Positions 8,824-19,056 are shown, counted from the first letter of the stretch. The stretch: DNA of 64,000 nucleotides from Myxococcales bacterium (GCA_012513515.1 JAAZCA010000031.1:1-64000); one strand, 5' to 3'. Translations and numbers: made by a program. Notes: a model not told the origin generated them from the sequence alone.

Positions 8824-9345
8824 CTATTTATAGACTACCACGTCTGACAAATCGAGCCTCGGAGGAACCCTTTTGGCTGGTTCAGCCGGACGACCTATAG
8901 GAAGCATCGCAACCGGCCTGAGTTTTTTTGAAAGCGACAGGACATCCGAAGCTACGGCCTCATCGAAAGCCCCTATCCAGCAGCTCCCCAGATCAAGCGA
9001 CGTTATGGTCAAAAGCATATTCTCTATTGCTGCAGCGGTCTCCTGAATGGAATACAGATCCCTTCCCCTTGCCCCATATCCTCTTTCCGCACGATCGTAA
9101 TCTATGCAGACGACTATTATGACCGGGGCCTTAGCTATGAACAGCTGATGTGCTGCATTTGACGCCAACATCTCCTTCATTTTAGCATCCCGGACGACCT
9201 CGAAATGCCAGCTCTGTCCATTACCGGCCGATGGCGCCATCACCGCGGATTCGAGAACCTGCCTTATCACCTCGTCACCGACATCAAAGGTCGGGTCGAA
9301 CTGCCTCACCGATCTCCTCTTGGATATAGCCTCTCTCAGTTCCAT
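8824..9345 (-). CDS. Nitroreductase-family flavoprotein
   Basis: A 173-aa FMN-dependent oxidoreductase. The N-terminus MELREAISKRRSVRQF carries the phosphate-binding RRSVR motif. APSAGNGQSWHFEVV follows, and near the C-terminus GSCWIGAF and MLPIGRPAEPAKRVPP, all typical of the NfsA/FRP-like fold. Substrate cannot be told from sequence. It probably transcribes into the CPBP protease gene and faces away from the LD-carboxypeptidase gene; the 93-bp gap would hold both promoters. Confidence 0.88.
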   Translation of the reverse strand: MELREAISKRRSVRQFDPTFDVGDEVIRQVLESAVMAPSAGNGQSWHFEVVRDAKMKEMLASNAAHQLFIAKAPVIIVVCIDYDRAERGYGARGRDLYSIQETAAAIENMLLTITSLDLGSCWIGAFDEAVASDVLSLSKKLRPVAMLPIGRPAEPAKRVPPRLDLSDVVVYK

Positions 9346-9438
9346 AGTTCCTCCATAATCACACTAAAATCTGTCGAAGCATTTCTGTCAAGAAAAGAGC
9401 TCTTGGCAAAAGCCTCACTAACGTATTTATATTACGCT

Positions 9439-10353
9439 ATGGACAATCCAAAGGCTTTGAAGGTCGGGGACACCATAGGCGTAGCAGCGTCGGCGAGCCC
9501 CTTTGACAGAAAAAAATTCATCCGGGGAATCCAGTCCCTGGAGAACATGGGGTTCAAGGTATTCTATAGAAGCGATATATTCGATCAGAGCCGATATTTG
9601 GCTGGAACGGACTCGCGAAGGGCGCAGGAGCTGGGCGAACTGTTTTCCAATCAGGAAATATCGGCCATCATGTTCGCACGCGGTGGATACGGAAGTCAGA
9701 GGATAATACCACTTCTCGACGCTGGATTCCTTTCTAAACACAGGAAGCCCGTGATAGGTTTTTCGGATGTTACCGCGCTGCTCACCTATCTTCGTCAGTC
9801 AGCAGGGGTGCCGACATTCTACGGCCCCGTGATTACCTTGCTTGGCAGCACCAGGAGCGAAATAACTGGAAAATCGCTGCTGAATGCTATCACAGCGCAA
9901 GGAGCGCTTGGAAAGATATCCTCGGAACCCGCAAAAACCATAAAGGTCGGCAAGGCATCCGGAAAAATAACGGGCGGCTGCCTCACTATGATAAACTCCA
10001 GCATCGGAACTCCATATGAGCTTAAATTCGAAGACTCGATACTTTTCATAGAAGATATCGGTGAAAAGGTGTATGTCCTAGACAGAATGCTCACACAGCT
10101 CAAAAACTGCGGGGCTCTAGCGAAGGTCAAGGGGATCATATTTGGATCCCTCATTCCTCCGGAACAGGAGCCGTATGACGTGAAATCTATGATCGAGGAC
10201 GTCCTCCGCAATTTTCACGGTCCGGTGATCATGGATTTTCCTGCCGGGCATATCGATGAATTCATAACCCTCCCACTCGGGGCCGATGTGACGCTGGATG
10301 CGCAGGAGGAATCGCCGCCAATCATAACCTATAATTCCGGCATACTATCATGA
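9439..10353 (+). CDS. ldcA: LD-carboxypeptidase (peptidase S66, LdcA-type)
   Basis: A 304-aa serine peptidase that would remove the terminal D-Ala from murein tetrapeptides in the cytoplasm. FARGGYGSQRIIPLLD carries nucleophile Ser86; ILFIEDIGEKVYVLDRML supplies the catalytic Glu and PAGHIDEF the His, completing the S66 triad. I chose the ATG at 9439 because the protein then begins MDNPKALKVGDTIGV as in the family; the longer reading frame upstream lies in the promoter gap and looks non-coding. No strong Shine-Dalgarno is visible. It overlaps the next gene by 4 bp. With mpl two genes downstream this fits peptidoglycan recycling. Confidence 0.9.
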   Translation: MDNPKALKVGDTIGVAASASPFDRKKFIRGIQSLENMGFKVFYRSDIFDQSRYLAGTDSRRAQELGELFSNQEISAIMFARGGYGSQRIIPLLDAGFLSKHRKPVIGFSDVTALLTYLRQSAGVPTFYGPVITLLGSTRSEITGKSLLNAITAQGALGKISSEPAKTIKVGKASGKITGGCLTMINSSIGTPYELKFEDSILFIEDIGEKVYVLDRMLTQLKNCGALAKVKGIIFGSLIPPEQEPYDVKSMIEDVLRNFHGPVIMDFPAGHIDEFITLPLGADVTLDAQEESPPIITYNSGILS

Positions 10354-11489
10354 CAAAAATTATAGACAGAACATTCAAGGAAGCTATCGAGGACGGAGTA
10401 TTCCCGTCTGCGGAAATACTGGTCGCCAAGGGGGATGAAATTCTTTTTCATGAACGATATGGCAATGCCCGCGAGCACACCTGCTTCGACATAGCATCAC
10501 TCACCAAGCCTCTTTCAACCGCGACATTGTGCACAATGCTGCTCGGCGATGGGCTCCTAAAATTTGACGATACGATATACCAGTGGCTCGCGGGAGCGAG
10601 GGAGCCTTTTCACAAGAAGATCACCATTCGTCATCTTCTGAATCATACCTCCGGCCTCGCAGCCTGGCAGCCCTTTTACAGGGAGCTTCCGCTCAGCCTC
10701 ATTGGAACTGAAGATGGTAAAAGAGAAATTCTCGAAAGCTGCTATAGAGAACAGACTGAAAATGAACCTGGAGAAAAAACTCTCTACAGCGACATCGGCT
10801 ACATGATACTGGGGGAAATTCTCGAACAGGCCGGAGACGCTCCGCTCGATTCTATGTTCGCGGATAGAATCGCAAAACCGCTGTTCCTTGCCGACACGTT
10901 TTTCGTAAGAAATACCGGAAGCGATCATTTCCCGAGATCGAGGACGGAAAACACCTCCTCCAGCCACGTTCACGATCCCAACCAGAAGCATCATACAGAA
11001 AAGAAAAGGCGTTTCGCACCAACTGAGGACTGCCCTTGGCGAAAACGGGTGATACACGGCGAAGTCCACGATCAAAACGCATACGCCATGGGTGGCGTGG
11101 CAGGCCATGCAGGACTTTTTTCCACAGCTCAGGATATCAACACCTTAACAGCAGAGCTGGTCAAATGTATAGATAACAAATCGTCTTTAATTCCGCCTGA
11201 AATAGCTTCTGAATTCATCGGTAAGAAAAAAGGCAAGTTGGCCGGGGAGGAATTCGTGCTGGGATGGAACCTGCCTTCCCGCAGAAATTCGGCTTCAGGA
11301 CATTTTTTCTCTGCGAGCTCGATCGGACACTTGGGGTTCACCGGCTGCTCGATATGGATCGATATTGAGGCCGGTTTTCGGATAATACTTCTCACGAACA
11401 GAATTCATCCGACGCCGATGAATGAGAAGATAAAATCCTTCAGGCCAAGAATTCACGATCTTATCTATAACGAGCTCCTTTCCGGCTGA
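10350..11489 (+). CDS. Beta-lactamase-fold serine hydrolase (S12 / class C-like)
   Basis: A 379-aa protein with the S-x-x-K motif SLTK (Ser50, Lys53), the second motif YSDIGYM, and a late HLGFTGCSIWID in place of the KTG box. GEVHDQNAYAMGGVAGHAGLFS is characteristic of the EstB/S12 esterase-peptidase group. There is no signal peptide, so a cytoplasmic role is likely. The ATGA overlap with the LD-carboxypeptidase and the nearby mpl suggest it acts on murein peptides or amino-sugar derivatives. That is context, not proof, and the substrate is unknown. Confidence 0.85.
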   Translation: MTKIIDRTFKEAIEDGVFPSAEILVAKGDEILFHERYGNAREHTCFDIASLTKPLSTATLCTMLLGDGLLKFDDTIYQWLAGAREPFHKKITIRHLLNHTSGLAAWQPFYRELPLSLIGTEDGKREILESCYREQTENEPGEKTLYSDIGYMILGEILEQAGDAPLDSMFADRIAKPLFLADTFFVRNTGSDHFPRSRTENTSSSHVHDPNQKHHTEKKRRFAPTEDCPWRKRVIHGEVHDQNAYAMGGVAGHAGLFSTAQDINTLTAELVKCIDNKSSLIPPEIASEFIGKKKGKLAGEEFVLGWNLPSRRNSASGHFFSASSIGHLGFTGCSIWIDIEAGFRIILLTNRIHPTPMNEKIKSFRPRIHDLIYNELLSG

Positions 11490-11612
11490 TCATCAGCTTG
11501 CCGTAACGCACTTTTGCTACTCACAGCGTAACCTGGCATAGCCCCCTTTTGGCTTGATTTAAGCTTTCCCATAAACTAAAAATCTTAAAAAGTTCAAACA
11601 CTTGTGGATCGT

Positions 11613-11647
11613 CAGCCCTATGGAAAAGCGTAGGACCGGAAGGGCTG
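11613..11647 (+). other. Hairpin in the mpl leader
   Basis: A 7-bp inverted repeat CAGCCCT (11613-11619) / AGGGCTG (11641-11647) with a 21-nt loop lies 25 nt before the mpl ATG and just upstream of its AGGGG ribosome-binding site. It could be a leader structure. I do not recognise a riboswitch class, and the downstream arm is not followed by a U-run, so it is not an intrinsic terminator. Confidence 0.3.
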
Positions 11648-11672
11648 CGCAGCTCTATAAAAGGGGAACGAG

Positions 11673-13109
11673 ATGAAAGTACACCTGATAGGAATAGGCG
11701 GCACTGGAATGGCATCGCTCGCTGGCCTTCTTTCTGAGTCCGGACACATTGTGAGCGGAAGCGATGGAAAGATCTATCCGCCGATGAGCGATCTTTTGGC
11801 CGACCTGAAAGTGAAAATATTCGAAGGGTACGAGGCTTCACACATAGCAGCCGCGAAACCGGATCTCGTGATCATAGGCAACGTGATACGCCGTGAAAAT
11901 CCCGAGGCCCAGGAGGCGATAAATTCGGGGGTGGAATACACCTCGATGCCCGTCGCAATCTCCAGCCTTTATCTCAAAGACCGCACCCCTCTGGTGATCA
12001 CCGGAACGCACGGAAAGACGACTATCTCCTCGCTGGTGGCATGGCTCGTAAAATCATGTGATTTCGATCCGGGATACCTGATCGGTGGAATAAGCCGCAA
12101 CTTCAACAAAAACTATGCCGTCGGGAAGGACAACTACTTCATCATCGAAGGGGATGAATACGACACCGCTTTCTTCGACAAAGGACCGAAGTTTTTGCAC
12201 TACAGACCGCAGGCGGTCATAATATCTTCGATCGAGTTCGACCATGGCGATATCTACAGCGACATCGACCAGATACTCAAATCCTTCAGGAGGCTAGTCG
12301 AAATAGTACCTCCCGACGGGGTGATAATAGCCAACGGAGACGACCCTAATGTCTCGGAAGTTGTGAAAAATTCGGCATGCAGGGTGATCACATACGGGAA
12401 AAATCCAGGCAATACGTACTATCCCAAGAACGTCAGGCTCCTTGAATCATCCGTCCGCTTTGAAATATCCAACATAAAAGGCTACTTCGAAATGAAAATG
12501 TGGGGCGAGCATAACATCCTAAACGCAGTAGGCTCAATCGCCATGCTTACGGAATGTGGAATGCCCTCTGAAAAGCTGGCGAAGGGGCTTTCCACTTTCA
12601 CTGGAGTAAGAAGGCGGCAGGAAATAGTGCACGAAGCAAAAGGCGTTACAATCATAGACGACTTTGCGCATCATCCAACCGCAGTCAAAAAGACCATCGA
12701 ATCCGTCAGGCAGCGTTTTGGCGCAAGAAGGCTTTGGGCAATTTTCGAACCGAGGTCCAACACATCACGAAGAAATTTTTTTCAGAATGAATATTCAGAG
12801 GCGTTCAGCGAAGCGGACAGAATACTGATAGCGCACCCCTATCGCGAAAACGACATCCCTGCGCATGAGCGTCTCGACGTAGAAAAGATAGCCTCATCCC
12901 TTCATAGGATGGGAAAGGATGCTCACAGCATATCTTCAACTGAAAACATAGTTGAATATGTCATGCGCGGAGTCGATCACGGAGATATAATACTCGTGAT
13001 GTCCAACGGCGCATTCGACGGAATAACGTCAAAACTCGCAGAGGGATTGAAGTGCAGAAGGATAATCAACAACCGCAGTGAAATAACCCCCAGCAGGGTG
13101 CCGAAATGA
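11673..13109 (+). CDS. mpl: UDP-N-acetylmuramate:L-alanyl-gamma-D-glutamyl-meso-DAP ligase
   Basis: A 478-aa Mur ligase that attaches recycled tripeptide directly to UDP-MurNAc. MKVHLIGIGGTGMASLAGLL is the Rossmann UDP-binding start. ITGTHGKTTISSLV (about residues 110-123) is the ATP P-loop, and IIDDFAHHPTAVKKTI and IFEPRSNTSRRN are the C-terminal Mur ligase motifs, with the Mpl-typical FEPRS. Compared with MurC it has Mpl features such as EGDEYDTAFFDKGPKFLHY. A ribosome site AAAAGGGGAACG precedes the ATG. The stop overlaps tamB by 4 bp. The upstream LdcA would provide its tripeptide substrate. Confidence 0.93.
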   Translation: MKVHLIGIGGTGMASLAGLLSESGHIVSGSDGKIYPPMSDLLADLKVKIFEGYEASHIAAAKPDLVIIGNVIRRENPEAQEAINSGVEYTSMPVAISSLYLKDRTPLVITGTHGKTTISSLVAWLVKSCDFDPGYLIGGISRNFNKNYAVGKDNYFIIEGDEYDTAFFDKGPKFLHYRPQAVIISSIEFDHGDIYSDIDQILKSFRRLVEIVPPDGVIIANGDDPNVSEVVKNSACRVITYGKNPGNTYYPKNVRLLESSVRFEISNIKGYFEMKMWGEHNILNAVGSIAMLTECGMPSEKLAKGLSTFTGVRRRQEIVHEAKGVTIIDDFAHHPTAVKKTIESVRQRFGARRLWAIFEPRSNTSRRNFFQNEYSEAFSEADRILIAHPYRENDIPAHERLDVEKIASSLHRMGKDAHSISSTENIVEYVMRGVDHGDIILVMSNGAFDGITSKLAEGLKCRRIINNRSEITPSRVPK

Positions 13110-16100
13110 ATTCGGGTCGAAGGGATACCCACCGCCTGAGAAACCTAATAGCTTCCGTAGCCCTGATGATAGGTTTCATCGGCGTGGCCTCATGGCTCGT
13201 CGACAGGCCGTTCATAGTCAGCCACGTACTATCTCTCGTAAATATGAAAAGCGCGTGGAAGGTTGAAGCTGAATTCATAGACATAGATTTCGTGACGATG
13301 TCAGTATCAGCCAGGGATATCCGCGCAGAACACAGGAAAGAGCAAAGGCGTCTGTCAATTCAAAATCTAAAGGTAGGTCTGAATCCGTTCGGGCTACTCA
13401 AAGGCGAGATACTCTTCGATGAATTCGACATCTCAGGCTTGTCGGCATCCTTCCCAAAACGCGAAATCAAGAAGAAAAAACAACCCGGCAAGATAAACCT
13501 GGCAAGGATCATACTCCTAAAGAACATCGCCCTCGATGAGGGGATTATACGCCAAATGGATATAAAGGTGGGAGATGAGTTCGAAATATCCACCGACGAG
13601 GCAAGGCTGTCGATATCATCCGACCTCTTTTCGCGGACGAACATCAAGCTGAGGGTGGATGGCGCACTCGCTGAAAAATCAGGCGAGAGGATAGCAGGTT
13701 CCGGAACCGTACTACTGGACGCATCGACAAACTTCGGAAAATGGGGCGATGAATTTCCATACGTAAACGATCTTTCCGGAAAACTCAGGATCTCCGACGC
13801 CAGGATGTCGGGCCTAGACATGAGAGAGTTCTCTGCTAAGGCCGAATATAAGTCCGATCTCCTGATTCTGAAGGATCTCTTCATAAAAACAGGGGAGCAC
13901 CCGCTCTCTGGAAGGCTATCCGCCGATCTTTCCAGCGAAGAATTCAACCTGTCGATAGGAATAAAAAATCCAATCTATCTCCCATATATAGCAAAGCCAT
14001 CCATAACCTTCGATACGGGAGGAAAAGTCTGGGGAGAAATAGAACTCGAAGGAACGGGATTTCTCCCTTCAAAAAGCGAAGGAAAGGGACATGTGGATAT
14101 ATCTTATCTCTTCGACGCCAATCCTGAGTCGCCGGTCAATCTCAAGTCGGCTCTCGACTGGAAAAATGGCATGTTGCATCTCGTAAATGCCGCTCTAACG
14201 ACAGAAGGAGTTCATATCCCAGCTTCGGGTTTCGTTGACATACCGGGAAAGAAAATGTCTTTTTCGGCAAAAGGCGAAAATTTTCCGATCGAAAACTTCT
14301 TCAAGACTTTCAACGATCCACGGCTGAAGAAGATATTTGGACGAACCGATTTTTCCGGAACATTTGAAGGCTGGGGCAAAAAATTTCAGGCGGATGTGAA
14401 GGGAACAGCCAAAAACGCCGGCTGGTTTCCCATAACGACCGAAATAGCCAACGCGCATTTTACAGCCACCTACGACCGTCTCGCCCTTGTTGGCGAGGTC
14501 TTCGACTCGCTGGGAAAAACAGGAAATGCCGATCTAGTAATAGATATGGGCGAAAAGCTTCCGTCGGGAATCAGAAGTAAAAAAATATCACTCAAGGCCA
14601 GCTTAAAAAATCATACACTTGATAATTCTTTTGAGTTCATGAACTTGACCGGGGCGGGAGATGGATCGATAGATCTCTCCGGGACACATGAATCCGTCAC
14701 TGCCAAAGCATCGGGGGCAATAAGAGGGGGGTCTATTAAAGGAATAAAATTCGAGTCCGCATCCCTCGATGCCGATATTTCAAAGAAGAAGGCGGTATTC
14801 AAAAATATACAGATCGCCGCATTCAGATCCAAATCCGCCTCCGGCGGAGAGGTCATCGCCGACATATCGCCGGACGGAACAAGGTTCCATGGCACGCCTA
14901 CGCCGGGAATCACTATAGACGCATCGTACGCGAATAACTCGCACAGGTGGAATATAAAGGAAATATCCATCGAAGCGGATGCGTCGGAAGAGGATGACCT
15001 AGGCCCCACCCGCGCCACGATGAACGGTTACATTACGCCTGAAGGGCCCATCGATCTTCGCGTCAAAGGAGTTCTCGATCTGACATACACAAGACCAGCC
15101 TTGCCGATGCTAAGAAGCGGAAGCGGAGAGGTTGGCCTCGATTTACACTTCACCGGACAGAGCGAAAATCCGGCCATAAAAGGTTCAATAGATCTGAATG
15201 GCAACAGCCTGATGTTCAGAAACTTTCCCCTCTCCATGGAAAACCTCACCGGATCATTCGTATTCGAGGGACAAAAGATCAACATGAAGGATGTAAAATC
15301 ACGTTCCGATGAAGGTCAGATGAGTTTCAACGGATGGATCGAGCACAAAAACATGAGAGAAAGCGCTGTTGATTTGTCAGTGTCTGGAAATGCGATGCGT
15401 TTCAGAAACAGCGAAAATAATCTGTCCTTGGAATTTGAAGGAAGCCTGGAGCTCAAAGGCAAATTCCCATCTCCGCATCTTTCGGGAGACATATCGATAA
15501 TAGACGGAATTTATGCCAAGGACTTCAACATACTCGATCAGTTCATAAAGGATAAATCAGACAACAAAAAAAGTTACGCCCAAGAAGTTTCATATGAAAT
15601 AAACCCATCGCTGGATCTGAGGGTAAAAAATAGCGGCGACTTCGAAATCAAGAATAACGTTGGAAGAATATGGCTGCGCTTCGACGCGGAAGTGAAAGGC
15701 TCTTTGCAAAAACCCGTCGTCTCCGGTGCTATATCAGCCTCCGAAGGGGAAATTTATTACCTGGGATTGCTCTTCGATGTGGATAAGGGCTTTGTCGAAT
15801 TCAGGGGAAACTACCAGGAACCCTATATCGAAGTACATGCCAGCAAGGAAGTCTCGATCTACAACATATCGCTCGCGCTTTACGGAAACACTGACAATCT
15901 GCGGTTGGACCTTTCAGCCACATCACCTTCCGGCCCTCTGGAAAAGAGAGATGTGGTTTCCCTCATAATGTTTGGCATTACGGAACAGGAAAGAGAGATG
16001 TACGCGCGCGAACGCTCAGGTGACTACACCTCTTCTCTGCTCGCAAAATCGCTTTCAAGCGTTGTTGAAAGGCCGTTCACGAAATATACCAGACTCGACA

Positions 16101-16333
16101 TATTCAGGCTTGAGGCCGCAGATCCCAATTCTAACAGCATATCCAGGCTTTATGTAGGCAAACAGCTCTCTGACAGACTCGGAATAAATTTTTCAACCGA
16201 CATAGGAACCAATGAATCGGAACAGACTATCATAGCCGAATATCTCCTGACCGATCATCTACTTCTGAGGGGCTCACAATCTACTGACAACGTTTCGGAA
16301 ATAAGCGGGCTTCTACGCTTTAGGATGAGATGA
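13106..16333 (+). CDS. tamB: TamB-like translocation/assembly module protein (AsmA-like family)
   Basis: A 1075-aa protein with an N-terminal signal anchor (about residues 12-31), then roughly a thousand residues of repeating amphipathic beta strands, the pattern of a lipid-shuttling beta-groove. The C-terminal DUF490 domain is clear: ASEGEIYYLGLLFDVDKGF, DLSATSPSGPLEKRD and VSLIMFGIT. E. coli TamB is about 1260 aa, so this is a slightly short member. It overlaps mpl and the Omp85 gene by 4 bp each. TamB proteins bridge inner and outer membranes and act in phospholipid transport and beta-barrel insertion with their Omp85 partner. Confidence 0.9.
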   Translation: MNSGRRDTHRLRNLIASVALMIGFIGVASWLVDRPFIVSHVLSLVNMKSAWKVEAEFIDIDFVTMSVSARDIRAEHRKEQRRLSIQNLKVGLNPFGLLKGEILFDEFDISGLSASFPKREIKKKKQPGKINLARIILLKNIALDEGIIRQMDIKVGDEFEISTDEARLSISSDLFSRTNIKLRVDGALAEKSGERIAGSGTVLLDASTNFGKWGDEFPYVNDLSGKLRISDARMSGLDMREFSAKAEYKSDLLILKDLFIKTGEHPLSGRLSADLSSEEFNLSIGIKNPIYLPYIAKPSITFDTGGKVWGEIELEGTGFLPSKSEGKGHVDISYLFDANPESPVNLKSALDWKNGMLHLVNAALTTEGVHIPASGFVDIPGKKMSFSAKGENFPIENFFKTFNDPRLKKIFGRTDFSGTFEGWGKKFQADVKGTAKNAGWFPITTEIANAHFTATYDRLALVGEVFDSLGKTGNADLVIDMGEKLPSGIRSKKISLKASLKNHTLDNSFEFMNLTGAGDGSIDLSGTHESVTAKASGAIRGGSIKGIKFESASLDADISKKKAVFKNIQIAAFRSKSASGGEVIADISPDGTRFHGTPTPGITIDASYANNSHRWNIKEISIEADASEEDDLGPTRATMNGYITPEGPIDLRVKGVLDLTYTRPALPMLRSGSGEVGLDLHFTGQSENPAIKGSIDLNGNSLMFRNFPLSMENLTGSFVFEGQKINMKDVKSRSDEGQMSFNGWIEHKNMRESAVDLSVSGNAMRFRNSENNLSLEFEGSLELKGKFPSPHLSGDISIIDGIYAKDFNILDQFIKDKSDNKKSYAQEVSYEINPSLDLRVKNSGDFEIKNNVGRIWLRFDAEVKGSLQKPVVSGAISASEGEIYYLGLLFDVDKGFVEFRGNYQEPYIEVHASKEVSIYNISLALYGNTDNLRLDLSATSPSGPLEKRDVVSLIMFGITEQEREMYARERSGDYTSSLLAKSLSSVVERPFTKYTRLDIFRLEAADPNSNSISRLYVGKQLSDRLGINFSTDIGTNESEQTIIAEYLLTDHLLLRGSQSTDNVSEISGLLRFRMR

Positions 16334-19056
16334 ATAGAACACTGAGTACAATTGCGGCTATAGCCGCTGTTTTGATATTCGCAACGGCATCGCCATCGGC
16401 GATAGCCGGACAGAGTACCGTCTCGGAAATAAATGTCGCGGGGCTTAAAAATATCTCGCCAGATACCGTAAGATCCATCATGCCCCTGAAGGTCGGCGAT
16501 GAATTTTCCTGGTCTGAGCTTGAAAGTTCTATAGGATACCTTAGGAAGTGGGGAGTCTTTGACGTCATAGAGGCAAATCCCAGGATTACGGAAGAGGGAG
16601 TCTCTATAGACATGCGGTTGGAAGAGGCACTCATAGTATTTTCGATAGACATCGCGGGAAATTATCCTTATTTGGAAAACAAAATAAGGAAATACCTCTC
16701 CCTCCACGCCGGAGATATCTACACTCCGGAAAGAGTAGATGAGCAAAAGACAAGGATCGAAGATTTCTACAAGCGCAACGGATTCTTTTCAACCAGCGTC
16801 TATTACGATGTGAAATCAGAGCCAGAATCAAATGGCGTCGCCATAACCTATTATATCAAAAGGGGTGAAATCCTCCGGTATAGGAATATCAACATATCCG
16901 GCAACAAGGCATATCCATCCGGAAGATTCATATCCAAGATAAATACGCTGAGGCCATATTCAGCGAGAAGGTTGAAGGACGCAATCCGCAGCCTGAGAGA
17001 ATTTTACAAAAACAACGGATATCCCAAAGCTCGCATAAGAATAGCTGAACAGAGAATGGATTTCGATGCAAAGCGCGTTGACTTGAATGTGGAAGTATAT
17101 GAAGGCCCGCGAGTGGAGGTTATTTTCACCGGAAGCAAACATCTGAACAAAAAAACTCTCAGAAAAGCCCTGACGATATTTTCGGAAGGAAACATAGACC
17201 AATACGAGATAGAAGTAAGCGCCGATGGGATCACCAGGCTCCTGAATAAAAAGGGATACCCGAAAGCTGAAGTAAAAGGGTCGCGCCAAACACTCAAAGA
17301 CGGAACGATCTTGATAACATTCGATATCGACGAGGGGAAATCACAAAAGATACGTTTCATTAAATTCGAAGGGCGCAAGGACGCTGATACCTCCAAAATA
17401 ATGAGCGAAATGCGGAATAATCCGGCATCTTTTAAAAAGAGTGGAGCCTACTACCCCTCCGAGAGAGATCGCGACGACAAATCCATACAGAAGGCGATGC
17501 AATCCGAAGGATATCTGGATGCAAAGGTGGGCGAATGGGATGTAAGACCCACTCCGCAAGGTTACGCGCTAGATATCGAGATACCCATAGAGGCAGGAGA
17601 AAGGACGTTCGTAGGCAAGGTCATATTCAAGAACTCAGATGGGCTTAACCACAAAAAACTCCTGAAGGCATCAGGGTATAAAATAGGAGAACCTTTTGAC
17701 CTTCCATCACTTGAAAACAGCAAAGAGAGGCTCCTCACATTTTTGGCCGATAACGGGTATCCATACGCAAAAGTAGAAGCGCACTACGAACTGAAGCGGA
17801 ATAAGAGGGAACTCCTCCAGTCAAAAATAATTTACGACATAGAAAAGGGAAACAAAGTTCGAATAGGCGAAATCTTGATAGTGGGCGACGTCCTGTCGAG
17901 CCAAAAGGCGATAAAGAGCGCCATGAACATCAAGGAAGGAGACCTGTTCAGTTACAGGAAAATAATCGAAAGCCAGTTAAACATCAGAAGGCTGGGTCCT
18001 TTCGCATCGGTAAGCGTGGCGGCGATCGGTCTGGAAGATAAGCGCGAAACTGTTTCGCTACAGGTAAAGGTGGAAGAACAGAGGCCGTTTTTGATCGATC
18101 TCGGACTGAACTATTCCACCGATGAAAGCTGGACGGGATCAATGCGATTCACAAATTTAAACGCCTTCGGCTGGGCCAAGACGAACTCATTGGAGCTAAT
18201 CGCTGGCACAAAACTGACGCGCGCCGAACTGGTATGGCACGATCCGAGATTTTTAGGTTCCAGCTTTGAAATGACATCGAACGCATGGGCGCAGCATAAG
18301 GTGCGCCCGGCCTATTCTTTCGTCCAGGTGGCCGGAGGATTCGGATGGTTCAGAAGATACCGCCGCTTTGGAATGCTCTTCAGATGGGAACTCGATAGAA
18401 ATTATTTTCTCTCAGGAAACGCCACAGTAGCCGACGCTGACAGTCTTCGAAACAACACCGTATCGAAAATAGCTATATCAGGAAACATCGATACGCGCGA
18501 TAACTTCTCAGATCCGAGAAAGGGATTCTACACAGCTCTTAACTGGGACACCTTCAACGAAATCAAGGGGGCGGAGGCCAATTTCTTCAGAATTTCATGG
18601 CAGGGCGAAAATGACATCAGCCTGTTCGACTGGCTCACGTTCAATACGGCCGGAAGATTTGCGAAGCTCCTCACGATAGGAAGCAACATCAGCATACCGA
18701 TAAACGAGATGCTATTCCTAGGAGGCGGCGATACGATACGCGGATTCGATGAGGATTCTTTAGGACCTGCGGACGCAGCAGGTAAGCCGGTCGGAGGAAG
18801 ACTGCGTTGGATCTTCAACGAGGAGATGCGCATACGCGTGATGAAAAATTTTCAGCTGGCGGGCTTCTTCGATATCGGCAGCCTCACCGATTCATTTGGT
18901 GCAATCAATTGGAATACGGTCAGGAGATCGGTAGGCCTCGGTATAAGATATGTAACGCCGGTAGGACCCATACGCGTCGACTACGGCTTCAAATTGGATC
19001 GCAAGACCGGCGAATCACGCGGAAGGGTGCATATCACGTTCGGTTATGTGTTTTGA
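16330..19056 (+). CDS. Omp85-family outer-membrane assembly protein (BamA/TamA)
   Basis: A 908-aa protein with a signal peptide (MNRTLSTIAAIAAVLIFATA...SAIAG), POTRA repeats to about residue 585, and a C-terminal 16-strand barrel of about 320 residues. The lid-loop motif MLFLGGGDTIRGFDEDSLGP (VRGF/IRGF motif) and the terminal GRVHITFGYVF with a final Phe are characteristic. About 550 residues before the barrel leave room for roughly seven POTRA domains; E. coli BamA has five and TamA three. Co-translation with tamB (ATGA) argues for a TamA-like partnership, though it could also be the cell's BamA. Confidence 0.92.
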   Translation: MNRTLSTIAAIAAVLIFATASPSAIAGQSTVSEINVAGLKNISPDTVRSIMPLKVGDEFSWSELESSIGYLRKWGVFDVIEANPRITEEGVSIDMRLEEALIVFSIDIAGNYPYLENKIRKYLSLHAGDIYTPERVDEQKTRIEDFYKRNGFFSTSVYYDVKSEPESNGVAITYYIKRGEILRYRNINISGNKAYPSGRFISKINTLRPYSARRLKDAIRSLREFYKNNGYPKARIRIAEQRMDFDAKRVDLNVEVYEGPRVEVIFTGSKHLNKKTLRKALTIFSEGNIDQYEIEVSADGITRLLNKKGYPKAEVKGSRQTLKDGTILITFDIDEGKSQKIRFIKFEGRKDADTSKIMSEMRNNPASFKKSGAYYPSERDRDDKSIQKAMQSEGYLDAKVGEWDVRPTPQGYALDIEIPIEAGERTFVGKVIFKNSDGLNHKKLLKASGYKIGEPFDLPSLENSKERLLTFLADNGYPYAKVEAHYELKRNKRELLQSKIIYDIEKGNKVRIGEILIVGDVLSSQKAIKSAMNIKEGDLFSYRKIIESQLNIRRLGPFASVSVAAIGLEDKRETVSLQVKVEEQRPFLIDLGLNYSTDESWTGSMRFTNLNAFGWAKTNSLELIAGTKLTRAELVWHDPRFLGSSFEMTSNAWAQHKVRPAYSFVQVAGGFGWFRRYRRFGMLFRWELDRNYFLSGNATVADADSLRNNTVSKIAISGNIDTRDNFSDPRKGFYTALNWDTFNEIKGAEANFFRISWQGENDISLFDWLTFNTAGRFAKLLTIGSNISIPINEMLFLGGGDTIRGFDEDSLGPADAAGKPVGGRLRWIFNEEMRIRVMKNFQLAGFFDIGSLTDSFGAINWNTVRRSVGLGIRYVTPVGPIRVDYGFKLDRKTGESRGRVHITFGYVF

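Noticed and set aside
11581-11672. Riboswitch before mpl (c-di-GMP-like)
   Set aside because: Only one hairpin is visible and no conserved motifs of a known riboswitch could be matched.
18686-18704. GCAACA followed by CGATAA inside the Omp85 gene
   Set aside because: The spacing is 9 nt and it is inside coding sequence, not a regulon copy.
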